59,569 nt of DNA, taken from assembly GCA_943789455.1 (NCBI GenBank), contig CALSUE010000004.1, positions 1 to 59,569 on the forward strand, read 5' to 3'. This document shows positions 45,450 through 54,407 of this stretch, piece after piece. Source of the DNA: an uncultured Flavobacteriaceae bacterium (GTDB taxonomy: Bacteria; Bacteroidota; Bacteroidia; Flavobacteriales; Flavobacteriaceae). A model generated the notes under the pieces. That model was not told the origin of the DNA, searched no databases, and saw nothing but the letters and a program-made list of their open reading frames with translations. Position 1 is the stretch's first letter. Each line of letters begins with the position of its first letter. Both the position numbers and the translations under genes were made by a program.

Positions 45450-46415
45450 TTGAACAAAGAACTGTCATACATACAAATCAATGATTATACTACTCAGAGT
45501 GGTTTTCAAATCTCAACCCTTCAATTAAGCTATCAATTGTTTGGTTTAGAACTGGGAACTGCTCCGGTAGTTTTAGTAAATCATGCGTTAACTGCAAATA
45601 GTAATGTAGTTGGTGAAAATGGTTGGTGGAAAGAAGTCATTGGAAATAGAAAAACCATAGATACCAAAAAATTTACTGTCTTGGCATTTAATATTCCAGG
45701 AAATGGTTTTGATGGCTTATTGATAGATAATTACAAAGATTTTGTTGCTAAAGATATTGCTAACTTGTTCTTGTATGCTTTAAAAAAACTGAAGATATGT
45801 AAACTACATGCTATTATTGGAGGTTCTTTGGGTGGAGGTATTGCTTGGGAAATGGCTGTAATAAACCCAGATATTGCTCAACACATTATACCGATAGCTG
45901 CAGATTGGAAATCTACAGATTGGCTAATTGCTAATTGTTCTATTCAAGAACAATTTTTATTGAATTCTAAATACCCAGTGCATGATGCAAGAATGCATGC
46001 CATGATGTGCTATAGAACTCCTGCATCATACAAAGCTAAGTTTAATAGATCTGTTCATGAAGAATTGAAGATTTTCAATATAGAAAGTTGGTTATTGCAT
46101 CATGGTAAAAAACTTCAGGAAAGGTTTCAGCTAAGTGCTTATAAAATGATGAATCATTTATTAAGAACTATAGAGGTTACCAATGCTAGCAATTGGGCTT
46201 TTGAATTAAATAAAATAAAGGCTCAGATTCATCTTGTAGCTATAGACTCAGACTTGTTTTTTTTGGCACAAGAAAATAAAGAAACCTATAAGAAATTGGC
46301 TGAATCAAATTGCAATGTATTTTATCATGAAATAGTATCAATTCATGGACACGATGCCTTTTTAATAGAATTTGATCAATTAGACAAGATTTTAAGACCA
46401 CTATTTAAATCATAA
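45450..46415 (+). CDS. metX: Homoserine O-acetyltransferase-like alpha/beta hydrolase
   Basis: Probably activates homoserine as O-acetylhomoserine for the enzyme encoded upstream. The 321 residues have the MetX nucleophile elbow IIGGSLGGGIAWE with Ser126, the GENGWW motif, and a catalytic His in HGHDAFLIEF. The protein is shorter than classic MetX (about 350-380) and belongs to the compact form seen in Flavobacteriaceae. The only start in the frame is TTG 45450, five bases after the metY stop; this points to coupled translation. Confidence 0.82.
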   Translation: MNKELSYIQINDYTTQSGFQISTLQLSYQLFGLELGTAPVVLVNHALTANSNVVGENGWWKEVIGNRKTIDTKKFTVLAFNIPGNGFDGLLIDNYKDFVAKDIANLFLYALKKLKICKLHAIIGGSLGGGIAWEMAVINPDIAQHIIPIAADWKSTDWLIANCSIQEQFLLNSKYPVHDARMHAMMCYRTPASYKAKFNRSVHEELKIFNIESWLLHHGKKLQERFQLSAYKMMNHLLRTIEVTNASNWAFELNKIKAQIHLVAIDSDLFFLAQENKETYKKLAESNCNVFYHEIVSIHGHDAFLIEFDQLDKILRPLFKS

Positions 46416-46425
46416 CAACATATTT

Positions 46426-47589
46426 ATGGATTTTGAAACAAAAGCTATTAGGCTTCAAACTGAGCGTTCTCAATTTCAAGAACATTCAACTCCGTTATAT
46501 TTAACGTCTAGTTTTATCTTTGAAGATGCTGAAGAAATGCGAGCATCATTTGCAGAAGAAATAGAGCGCAATTTATATAGTCGATTTTCAAATCCAAATA
46601 CAGCTGAGTTTGTTAATAAAATAGTAGCATTAGAAGGAGCAGAAAGTGGTTATGCATTTGCAACAGGAATGTCTGCAATCTTTTCAACATTCGGAGCCTT
46701 ATTAAATGCTGGAGATCACGTGGTTTCGTGTCGTTCTATTTTTGGTTCAACACATACACTATTTACTAAATATTTTCCAAAATGGAATATTGAAACAAGT
46801 TATTTTAATGTAGATGAAGTAGATCAGATAGAAAGTTTAATTCAATCCAATACAAAAATCCTGTATTTAGAAACGCCAACAAATCCAGGTGTTGATATTC
46901 TAGATTTAGAGCAATTAGGGAAACTGGCAAAAAAGCACCATCTAATTTTTATTGTTGATAATTGTTTTGCGACTCCATACCTTCAAAATCCAATAGAATA
47001 TGGTGCTGATTTGGTGATTCATTCTGCAACAAAATTAATAGACGGTCAAGGTCGGGTTCTAGGCGGTGTTACTGTTGGGAAAAGAGAGTTAATTAAAGAA
47101 GTGTATCTGTTTTCAAGAAATACTGGGCCAGCAATGTCACCATTCAATGCTTGGGTACTATCAAAAAGTTTAGAAACATTGGCTGTTCGTGTAGAAAGGC
47201 ATTGTGAAAATGCATTAAAAGTTGCTAAGTTTCTTGAAGAACATCAGCAAGTAAATTTAGTGAAGTATCCTTTTTTAAAATCTCACCCCAGCTATGAAAT
47301 TGCAAAGAAACAAATGAAAATGGGCGGAAATATTGTTGTTTTTGAAATCAAAGGAGGTATTGATGCGGGACGAAAATTTTTAAATAATATTAAGATGTGT
47401 TCACTTTCAGCAAATTTAGGAGACACAAGAACTATTGTTACGCATCCATCATCAACAACACATGGAAAGTTATCTAGAGAAGATTTATTAGAGGTAGGAA
47501 TAACAGATGGATTAATTAGAGTTTCAGTAGGTCTAGAAAGCAGTAATGATATCATTTATGATTTAAAACAAGCACTAGAAAATGAGTGA
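46426..47589 (+). CDS. Transsulfuration PLP enzyme (MetZ/MetB-like)
   Basis: A 387-residue Cys/Met-metabolism PLP-dependent enzyme, with PLP lysine K203 in HSATKLIDGQGRV and active-site features YSRFSNPN and GMSAIFSTF. The family includes O-succinylhomoserine sulfhydrylase (MetZ), cystathionine gamma-synthase and gamma-lyase. It stands next to MetY but is clearly a different subgroup. MetZ-type sulfhydrylase is most likely, but the exact reaction is uncertain. Its stop overlaps the metH N-terminal gene by eight bases. Confidence 0.9.
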   Translation: MDFETKAIRLQTERSQFQEHSTPLYLTSSFIFEDAEEMRASFAEEIERNLYSRFSNPNTAEFVNKIVALEGAESGYAFATGMSAIFSTFGALLNAGDHVVSCRSIFGSTHTLFTKYFPKWNIETSYFNVDEVDQIESLIQSNTKILYLETPTNPGVDILDLEQLGKLAKKHHLIFIVDNCFATPYLQNPIEYGADLVIHSATKLIDGQGRVLGGVTVGKRELIKEVYLFSRNTGPAMSPFNAWVLSKSLETLAVRVERHCENALKVAKFLEEHQQVNLVKYPFLKSHPSYEIAKKQMKMGGNIVVFEIKGGIDAGRKFLNNIKMCSLSANLGDTRTIVTHPSSTTHGKLSREDLLEVGITDGLIRVSVGLESSNDIIYDLKQALENE

Positions 47590-48583
47590 TATTTATCAAG
47601 AAATACAAAAGAGGATTTTAATTTTAGATGGAGCTATGGGAACGATGCTTCAGCAATATAATTTTTCAGAAGAAGATTTTAGAGGACAGCGTTTCAAAGA
47701 TTACCCGTCTTCATTAAAAGGAAATAATGATTTGCTTTCCCTTACCCAACCAGCGGCAGTAAAAGAGGTACATAGAAAGTATTTTGCAGCAGGTGCTGAT
47801 ATTGTAGAAACTAATACTTTTTCTAGCACCACCATTGCCATGGCAGATTATGGTATGGAAAATTTGGTATATGAGATTAATTATGAATCGGCAAAGTTGG
47901 CAAAAGAAGCGGCAGCAGAATTTACAGAAAAAGAACCTCATAAACCTAGGTTTGTAGTAGGTTCTATTGGGCCTACCAACAGAACAGCAAGCATGTCTCC
48001 AGATGTGAATGATCCAGGATATAGAGCTGTTACTTTTGATGAATTACGAGTTGCTTATAAACAACAAGTGGAAGCTTTACTAGATGGTGGGGCAGATCTT
48101 TTAATGGTGGAAACTGTTTTTGACACCCTAAATGCCAAAGCAGCACTTTTTGCTATAGAAGAAGTGAAAAGTGAACGAAATATAAAGGTACCAGTAATGA
48201 TTTCAGGAACTATTACAGACGCATCTGGAAGAACTTTATCTGGGCAAACAGCAGAAGCTTTTTTAATCTCAGTATCACATATCCCATTATTGTCTGTAGG
48301 ATTTAATTGCGCTCTAGGAGCTAATTTATTACAACCACATTTAGAAACAATTGCTTCTAAAACTGATGTTGCTATTTCTGCACATCCTAATGCAGGATTG
48401 CCAAACGCATTTGGAGAATATGATGAGACACCTTACGAAATGGCTCTACAAATAGAAGAGTATTTAAAAAAGAATTTGATCAATATTATTGGGGGATGTT
48501 GTGGAACAACACCAGCTCATATTTCAGCTATTGCAGAGTTAGCTGAGCAATACGAGCCTAGAAAGTTATTTGCAAACATTTAA
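47582..48583 (+). CDS. metH: Methionine synthase, homocysteine-binding module (split MetH)
   Basis: The N-terminal homocysteine methyltransferase domain of cobalamin-dependent MetH, encoded as a separate 333-residue protein. It opens LILDGAMGTMLQQY and has the zinc Cys ligands C243 (FNCALGAN) and C306-C307 (GGCCGTTP). The rest of MetH (pterin, cap, B12 and reactivation domains) is the next gene, nine bases downstream. This division is usual in Flavobacteriaceae; both halves should act together. Confidence 0.95.
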   Translation: MSDIYQEIQKRILILDGAMGTMLQQYNFSEEDFRGQRFKDYPSSLKGNNDLLSLTQPAAVKEVHRKYFAAGADIVETNTFSSTTIAMADYGMENLVYEINYESAKLAKEAAAEFTEKEPHKPRFVVGSIGPTNRTASMSPDVNDPGYRAVTFDELRVAYKQQVEALLDGGADLLMVETVFDTLNAKAALFAIEEVKSERNIKVPVMISGTITDASGRTLSGQTAEAFLISVSHIPLLSVGFNCALGANLLQPHLETIASKTDVAISAHPNAGLPNAFGEYDETPYEMALQIEEYLKKNLINIIGGCCGTTPAHISAIAELAEQYEPRKLFANI

Positions 48584-48592
48584 GATTCTAGA

Positions 48593-51271
48593 ATGGGCAA
48601 AAGAGAAAAAAATTACATGCGATTATCCGGTTTAGAGCCTTTAATTGTTTCACCAGAAAGTAATTTTATAAACATTGGTGAACGTACTAATGTTGCTGGA
48701 TCTCGTAAGTTTTTACGATTGATCAAAGATGAGTTATTTGATGAAGCATTGGCAGTAGCACGTCATCAAGTAGATGGAGGGGCGCAAATTATCGATATTA
48801 ATATGGATGATGGTTTGATTGATGGAAAAGAAGCCATGGTTCGTTTTCTGAACTTAATTGCAGCCGAGCCAGATATTTGCCGGGTTCCTGTAATGATTGA
48901 CAGTTCTAAATGGGAAATCATTGAGGCTGGCTTACAAGTAGTTCAAGGGAAGTGTGTTGTAAACTCCATTTCTTTAAAAGAAGGAGAAGAAAAGTTTATT
49001 TGGGAAGCAACTCAGATTAAACGTTATGGAGCAGCAGTTGTTATTATGGCGTTTGATGAAGTTGGACAAGCAGATAATTATCAAAGAAGAATAGAGATCG
49101 CCGAACGTTCATATCGTGTCTTAGTAGACAAAGTAAGCTTTGCTCCAGAAGATATTATTTTTGATTTAAATATTTTTCCTGTAGCAACAGGAATGGATGA
49201 GCACAAAAGAAATGCTATTGATTTTATTGAAGCTACTCGTTGGGTGCGGCAGAACTTACCATATGCTAGTGTGAGTGGAGGAGTCAGTAATGTTTCTTTT
49301 TCATTTAGAGGAAATAATACCGTACGTGAAGCCATGCATTCTGTGTTTTTATATTATGCCATTCAGGCAGGAATGAATATGGGAATTGTAAATCCTTCGA
49401 TGCTAGAGATTTATGACGACATTCCAAAGGATTTGTTAGAACGTATAGAAGATGTTATTCTCAATAGAAGAGAGGATGCTACAGAACGATTGCTAGATTA
49501 TGCAGAAACAGTAAAAGGAGTCAAAAAAAAGGATGATGGAAAAGCTTTGGAGTGGAGATTATTGCCATTGCAAGAAAGAATTACACATTCATTAGTAAAA
49601 GGAATTGATGCTTTTATTCTAGCCGATGTAGAAGAAGCAAGACTAAGTGTAGAAAGACCTTTGTATGTGATTGAAGGTCATTTAATGACTGGAATGAACG
49701 TTGTGGGAGATTTATTTGGGAGCGGAAAGATGTTCTTGCCTCAAGTAGTAAAATCGGCACGAGTCATGAAAAGAGCTGTAGCTCATTTAAATCCATTTAT
49801 TGAAGCAGAAAAAGGAGAAGAACAGCAAGCCATGGGGCGTATTTTAATGGCAACTGTAAAAGGAGATGTGCATGATATTGGAAAGAATATTGTATCGGTT
49901 GTGCTGGGTTGTAACAACTATGAAATTATCGATCTAGGAGTCATGGTTCCGCCAGAAAAAATTATTGAAACGGCTAAGAAAGAAAATGTAGATGCCATTG
50001 GGTTAAGTGGTTTAATTACACCTTCCTTAGACGAAATGGTTTATTTGGCAAAAGAAATGGAACGTCAGAATTTTGAGGTGCCTTTGTTAATTGGAGGCGC
50101 TACTACATCCAAAGCCCATACAGCAGTTAAGATAGATACCCAATATAAAAATGCAGTAGTGCATGTAAATGACGCATCTAGAGCTGTTACTGTAGTTGGA
50201 GATTTATTAAATAAAAAGACCAGCACCCAATACGTATCAAATATCAAAAAAGAGTATGAAGTATTTCGTGAGAATTTTTTAAAGCGTGCAAAGACAAAAT
50301 CATATACTTCTATTGTTGAGGCAAGAAACCGAAAATTTAAAATTGATTGGGAAACGAGTAATATCTTCAAGCCCAAAGAATTAGGAATTCAAACACTGGA
50401 GCAATTAAGTTTAAAAAAATTGGTTCCATTTATTGATTGGAGTCCATTTTTTAGAAGCTGGGATTTACATGGAAGATATCCAGATATTTTAACCGATAAA
50501 GTTGTGGGAGAACAAGCAACTAGTTTGTTTGCTGATGCTCAAGAAATGTTAGAAGAAATCGTTATAAAACAGGCACTAAAACCTAAAGCTATTTTTGGTC
50601 TTTTTGAGGCAAACACAATAAACGACGATGATATTTCTATTCAGAAGAAAGGAAAAGAAATTGCAATTTTTAGAACGCTTCGTCAGCAATTGAAGAAAAG
50701 AGAAGGGAAATCAAGTATTGCCTTGTCAGATTTTATTGCACCAAAAGAAAGCAAAAAGCAAGATTATATGGGTGCTTTTTGTACCGCTATTTTTGGAGCT
50801 GATGAGCTAGCAAATAAATATAAAGAACAGGAAGATGATTATAATGCAATTATGGCGCAAGCCTTGGCAGATCGTTTTGCAGAGGCTCTTGCAGAATATT
50901 TACACAAAAGAGTGAGAACTCAACATTGGGGATATGCTTCTTCAGAAAAACTTACAAATCAAGAACTCATTAAAGAAGATTATAAAGGAATTCGTCCAGC
51001 GCCAGGATATCCTGCTTGTCCAGATCACCTAGAAAAAGAAACAATTTGGGATTTGTTGGATGTAGAGAAACAAATTGGAGTAAGACTTACAGAAAGCATG
51101 GCTATGTGGCCAGCAGCAGCTGTTTCTGGATATTATTTTGGGAATGAAGAAGCAAAATACTTTGGACTTGGGAAAATAACGGACGATCAAGTGCTAGATT
51201 TTGCTACTAGAAAAGGAATATCGTTAGAGAAGGCACGCAAATGGTTGTATCCAGTGATTGCTGACAATTAA
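48593..51271 (+). CDS. metH: Methionine synthase, folate/B12/reactivation module (split MetH)
   Basis: Second part of cobalamin-dependent methionine synthase, 892 residues. In order: the pterin-binding domain ([13 protein letters not shown], about 1-300), the helical cap (about 320-410), the cobalamin domain with D425-x-H427-x-x-G430 in GDVHDIGKN, and the SAM-dependent reactivation domain (about 560-892, with [12 protein letters not shown]). It needs the preceding gene for homocysteine binding. The 100 bases to metF hold an imperfect inverted repeat. Confidence 0.97.
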   Translation: MGKREKNYMRLSGLEPLIVSPESNFINIGERTNVAGSRKFLRLIKDELFDEALAVARHQVDGGAQIIDINMDDGLIDGKEAMVRFLNLIAAEPDICRVPVMIDSSKWEIIEAGLQVVQGKCVVNSISLKEGEEKFIWEATQIKRYGAAVVIMAFDEVGQADNYQRRIEIAERSYRVLVDKVSFAPEDIIFDLNIFPVATGMDEHKRNAIDFIEATRWVRQNLPYASVSGGVSNVSFSFRGNNTVREAMHSVFLYYAIQAGMNMGIVNPSMLEIYDDIPKDLLERIEDVILNRREDATERLLDYAETVKGVKKKDDGKALEWRLLPLQERITHSLVKGIDAFILADVEEARLSVERPLYVIEGHLMTGMNVVGDLFGSGKMFLPQVVKSARVMKRAVAHLNPFIEAEKGEEQQAMGRILMATVKGDVHDIGKNIVSVVLGCNNYEIIDLGVMVPPEKIIETAKKENVDAIGLSGLITPSLDEMVYLAKEMERQNFEVPLLIGGATTSKAHTAVKIDTQYKNAVVHVNDASRAVTVVGDLLNKKTSTQYVSNIKKEYEVFRENFLKRAKTKSYTSIVEARNRKFKIDWETSNIFKPKELGIQTLEQLSLKKLVPFIDWSPFFRSWDLHGRYPDILTDKVVGEQATSLFADAQEMLEEIVIKQALKPKAIFGLFEANTINDDDISIQKKGKEIAIFRTLRQQLKKREGKSSIALSDFIAPKESKKQDYMGAFCTAIFGADELANKYKEQEDDYNAIMAQALADRFAEALAEYLHKRVRTQHWGYASSEKLTNQELIKEDYKGIRPAPGYPACPDHLEKETIWDLLDVEKQIGVRLTESMAMWPAAAVSGYYFGNEEAKYFGLGKITDDQVLDFATRKGISLEKARKWLYPVIADN

Positions 51272-51288
51272 AAGAGTAAAAAAATAAT

Positions 51289-51355
51289 GTCATTACGAAT
51301 AGAGCCAAACACTCTTTTTATGAGTAATAAGATAGCCTCATTTTATTCGGAATGA
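51289..51355. repeat. Imperfect inverted repeat between metH and metF
   Basis: The outer ends (left TCATTACGAATAGAG, right CATTTTATTCGGAATG) are imperfectly complementary over about 15 bases. The unit of about 67 bases fills the metH-metF gap. The ends resemble degraded versions of the CATTGCGA-type intergenic repeats seen in flavobacterial genomes; that family link is from memory. Confidence 0.4.
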
Positions 51356-51371
51356 AAATAAAAACATATTT

Positions 51372-52328
51372 ATGAAAGTATTGGATCATATTAAAAATTC
51401 TAAAGATAAAACTCAGTTTTCTTTTGAGATTTTACCACCATTAAAAGGTCAAGATATTCAGTCTACCTTTAATAATATAGATCCATTAATAGAATTTAAA
51501 CCACCGTTTATTGATGTTACTTATCACAGAGAAGAATATGTCTATAAAGAATTAGAAAATGGTTTACTCAAGAAACAAGTGGTTAAGAAAAGACCAGGAA
51601 CTGTTGGGATTTGTGCAGCAATACAAAACAAATATGGAGTAGATGCCATTCCTCATATTTTGTGTGGAGGTTTTACAAAAGAAGACACAGAAAATTTTTT
51701 AATAGATCTTGGATTTTTAGGGATTGATAATGTGATGGCTTTACGTGGAGATGCGGTAAAAAGCGAAACCTATTTTACGCCAGAAAAAGAAGGACATCAA
51801 TATGCTAATGAACTCGTTTCTCAGATTAAAGATATGAATCACGGGATCTATTTAGAGGAAGAGTTGTTGAATAGTTCGAAGACTAATTTCTGCATTGGTG
51901 TATCTGGATATCCTGAAAAACATTTAGAAGCACCGAGTATGGATTCTGACATTCACTTTCTTAAGAAAAAAATAAAAGACGGAGCCAACTATATCGTAAC
52001 TCAAATGTTCTTCGATAATCAAAAATTTTTTAAGTTTGTAGATAAATGTAGAGCTGAAGGAATTACGGTTCCAATTATTCCAGGATTAAAACCCCTTGCT
52101 ACTAAAAAGCAATTGAATTTAATTCCGCACAGATTCAATGTAGATTTACCAGACAATTTAATCATGGAAGTGGTAAAATGTAAGGATAATAATGCTGTAA
52201 GAGAGGTTGGGGTAGCGTGGTGTATTGAGCAAAGTAAAGAGTTGTTAAAATATGGCGTTCCTTTCCTTCATTATTACTCTATGGGAAAATCATCCAACAT
52301 ATATCAAATAGCTTCTAAGGTATTTTAA
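51372..52328 (+). CDS. metF: 5,10-Methylenetetrahydrofolate reductase
   Basis: Flavoenzyme that makes 5-methyl-THF, the methyl donor used by the MetH just upstream. The 318 residues include the start FSFEILPPLKG (catalytic Glu), DVTYHREEY, the FAD/folate region NVMALRGDA, and YIVTQMFFDN. It is the last gene of the methionine cluster, and the 100-base gap with a repeat suggests either readthrough from metH or a promoter of its own. Confidence 0.96.
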   Translation: MKVLDHIKNSKDKTQFSFEILPPLKGQDIQSTFNNIDPLIEFKPPFIDVTYHREEYVYKELENGLLKKQVVKKRPGTVGICAAIQNKYGVDAIPHILCGGFTKEDTENFLIDLGFLGIDNVMALRGDAVKSETYFTPEKEGHQYANELVSQIKDMNHGIYLEEELLNSSKTNFCIGVSGYPEKHLEAPSMDSDIHFLKKKIKDGANYIVTQMFFDNQKFFKFVDKCRAEGITVPIIPGLKPLATKKQLNLIPHRFNVDLPDNLIMEVVKCKDNNAVREVGVAWCIEQSKELLKYGVPFLHYYSMGKSSNIYQIASKVF

Positions 52329-52437
52329 ATGTAAGAATAAGCTTCTTTTATAGACCAATAATAAAAAGTAATTTCAACAAGATAGTAAAGAAAATTATTT
52401 AGTCACTTTTGCAAGATAAAATCTACATAAATAGCAA

Positions 52438-52459
52438 AAGCTCTCTAAAAAGAGAGCTT
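52438..52459 (-). terminator. Terminator in the metF / cassette convergent gap
   Basis: Perfect stem AAGCTCTCT-AAAA-AGAGAGCTT. On the minus strand it is followed by a TTTGC T-rich stretch, so it best fits the exported-protein cassette read leftwards. The remaining gap bases (52329-52562) show nothing else. Confidence 0.6.
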
Positions 52460-52562
52460 CGCCAAAAAAAATTACTTTTAGGGAGTTAAGTTAATGTTCA
52501 ATCTATTTTAAGACTCTACTATTTAGTTCGAAATAAATATTTAAATAAGTGTGTATTTTACA

Positions 52563-52814
52563 TTAATCATTCCAACCACCAGGGGCTGGTGGAGTTTCGC
52601 TACCACCACTATCACTACCACTATCACTACCGCCACCGTCTGGAGATGGGCTTGGGCTTGGAGAAGCAGAAAAGGCTTGTGCTTTTTTTGGATTTAGGAT
52701 CATAAACGTGCCAAGCGCAGTGAGTGCTGCATACTTCCCCATTTTCTTTAGGGCATCCTTTCTGGTAATTCCAGAAGGAGCTATTTCTTCGTTGTCTTTA
52801 TTTTCTTTATTCAT
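52563..52814 (-). CDS. Small exported Ser/Pro/Gly-rich peptide with Tat-like leader
   Basis: An 83-residue protein. Residues 17-28 read TRKDALKKMGKY, a twin Arg-Lys pattern similar to the Tat motif (S/T)RRxFLK, followed by a hydrophobic stretch and the cleavage-type site KKAQA. The mature part would be only about 36 residues, all low complexity: ASPSPSPSPDGGGSDSGSDS, then GGSETPPAPGGWND. Tat export usually carries folded or cofactor-bound proteins, so a small unstructured passenger is odd. It starts six bases after the T9SS cargo gene and closes the cassette. Family not recognised. Confidence 0.65.
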   Translation of the reverse strand: MNKENKDNEEIAPSGITRKDALKKMGKYAALTALGTFMILNPKKAQAFSASPSPSPSPDGGGSDSGSDSGGSETPPAPGGWND

Positions 52815-52820
52815 AAAATA

Positions 52821-54401
52821 TTACTTAATAAAAAGTTTTTTTGTTAGTAGAATATTTCCTGACTCTAATTTTACAATATAAATTCCCGGACTTAAACCCT
52901 GTGTAGAAATTATTTGTTTGTTATTCGTAGTGTTTAAAGTTGCACTAATTACTTCTTTACCTAGAATAGTATATAATCTTAATTTGGTTAAATTCGACTG
53001 ATTGGCCAAACCTTCTACCGTAATAAAATTATTTACATCTGCTTTAAATACATTTAAATAATTAGTTTCTATTTTATCATCTGTAGATAAAACAGTTTCT
53101 GTTAAGTGAATAAAGAATCTTCCTGCCCCACTCAATTCATTTTCGGCTGTTAACTCAAAGTCTTGATCATTTAAAAGAGTCATTGTTCCTTGAACATTAT
53201 CTTCTAAATAAACATTTGTGCCTATATTAATATTAAAGGTGCCGATACTTATTCTGAAATTATTTCCTGTTTCCCTATTAATTTCAAGAGGAACTACAAC
53301 ATCATTTATACTTTCAAGTCCCATAGCATTAATAACTAAACCAACCCCTTCATCTTCCTCAACTAATCTAGACATTAAAGAAGCTCCTTGATTAAAATGA
53401 CCAGCATCATAACCAGGGTCTAAATCAAGACCAAGACCATCTCCAAAATAAAATTTAGTATGGTCTATCTCTGTATCTCCCTCATAAAGCTTAAGAACTA
53501 ACTCAAATGAGTCTACTGGATCTCTACCAGCAATAAAATCATCGTCGCCTTCAGTGGTTCTCATAGCTGTTGTAAAAGAAAGTACATCGGGATTTTCTAC
53601 ATTTGGATTATCAGATGCTACCATAAATGCTTGTCCTGGCGCAATACGCAGCGCAGTACTCGTATTATTATAAACGGTATATCCTGAGCCAATTCCATCT
53701 GCGTCATAGCCATAGATGGCCTGATAAGAATCGTGGAGCTTTTCGCTATTAATAGTTAAAAAATTGTTTGAACTATCTGCACTGGTATTTCCGTGGATGT
53801 ATGAAGGGAAAGGATTTGCTACTAAATTCCATTTTGTTCCTCCTTCTCCTCCTCCTTCTCCTTCTCCCTCACTAAAATCAATAATTGGCTGTGTTTTATT
53901 TGTAGCAGCTGGAGCTCCTGTGAATTTTAAAGTTCCACCACTTATTGTAGCCATTTGAAAGCCCATACCAAGAATAAAGTTTCCATCAAATGGATACCAA
54001 TTTGAAGATGTAGTGTAGTTTTCCCACTCATTCCAATAATTATCATAGTATCCTATCGCGTAAGCATCACCATTAGAGGCTAAAGTTGAAGCGTTTGCAG
54101 TAACAAATGAGTTAATAGATTGCCCATCTACCGGAGCGCCTATTAAATCCCACTCATTAGTACCTACTGAATTTACATACCGGTTGTAGGTAATGTTTCC
54201 AGTAACAGACCCACCAATTATTAGAGATGAAAACTCGTCAGAATCTGAGTTTAAGGTAAAGGTTCCTGCGTTTGAGAAAGTTCCACTCACGGTCACAGAA
54301 CCTGTTTTTTCAATTGTAAAACTCCCCCCGGAGTCAACTGTGATGTTTTGAGCTTTTATCAAAAAAGATACAAAACATAGTAATAATGTTAGCTTTTTCA
54401 T
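52821..54401 (-). CDS. T9SS type A sorting-domain protein
   Basis: Secreted 526-residue protein with a signal peptide (LLCFVSFLIKAQ, about 17) and a C-terminal type A sorting domain (LRLYTILGKEVISATL ... GIYIVKLESGNILLTKKLFI). It is a full-length paralogue of 30485-32053: both have GNITYxR, WNLVxNPxPxYI and a VYLED...RFFIHL-type segment. Unlike the other copy, it contains an acidic Gly/Glu low-complexity insert (SEGEGEGGGEGGTKWNLV). It is six bases from the genes on each side, a tight operon. Confidence 0.88.
   Translation of the reverse strand: MKKLTLLLCFVSFLIKAQNITVDSGGSFTIEKTGSVTVSGTFSNAGTFTLNSDSDEFSSLIIGGSVTGNITYNRYVNSVGTNEWDLIGAPVDGQSINSFVTANASTLASNGDAYAIGYYDNYWNEWENYTTSSNWYPFDGNFILGMGFQMATISGGTLKFTGAPAATNKTQPIIDFSEGEGEGGGEGGTKWNLVANPFPSYIHGNTSADSSNNFLTINSEKLHDSYQAIYGYDADGIGSGYTVYNNTSTALRIAPGQAFMVASDNPNVENPDVLSFTTAMRTTEGDDDFIAGRDPVDSFELVLKLYEGDTEIDHTKFYFGDGLGLDLDPGYDAGHFNQGASLMSRLVEEDEGVGLVINAMGLESINDVVVPLEINRETGNNFRISIGTFNINIGTNVYLEDNVQGTMTLLNDQDFELTAENELSGAGRFFIHLTETVLSTDDKIETNYLNVFKADVNNFITVEGLANQSNLTKLRLYTILGKEVISATLNTTNNKQIISTQGLSPGIYIVKLESGNILLTKKLFIK
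53836..53872. repeat. Triplet-rich low-complexity tract in the T9SS gene
   Basis: Alternating TCC and TTC triplets (Gly and Glu codons on the coding strand), giving EGEGEGGGEGG. It is absent from the paralogue at 30485. Slippage here would change length without loss of frame. Confidence 0.5.
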
Positions 54402-54407
54402 GATATC

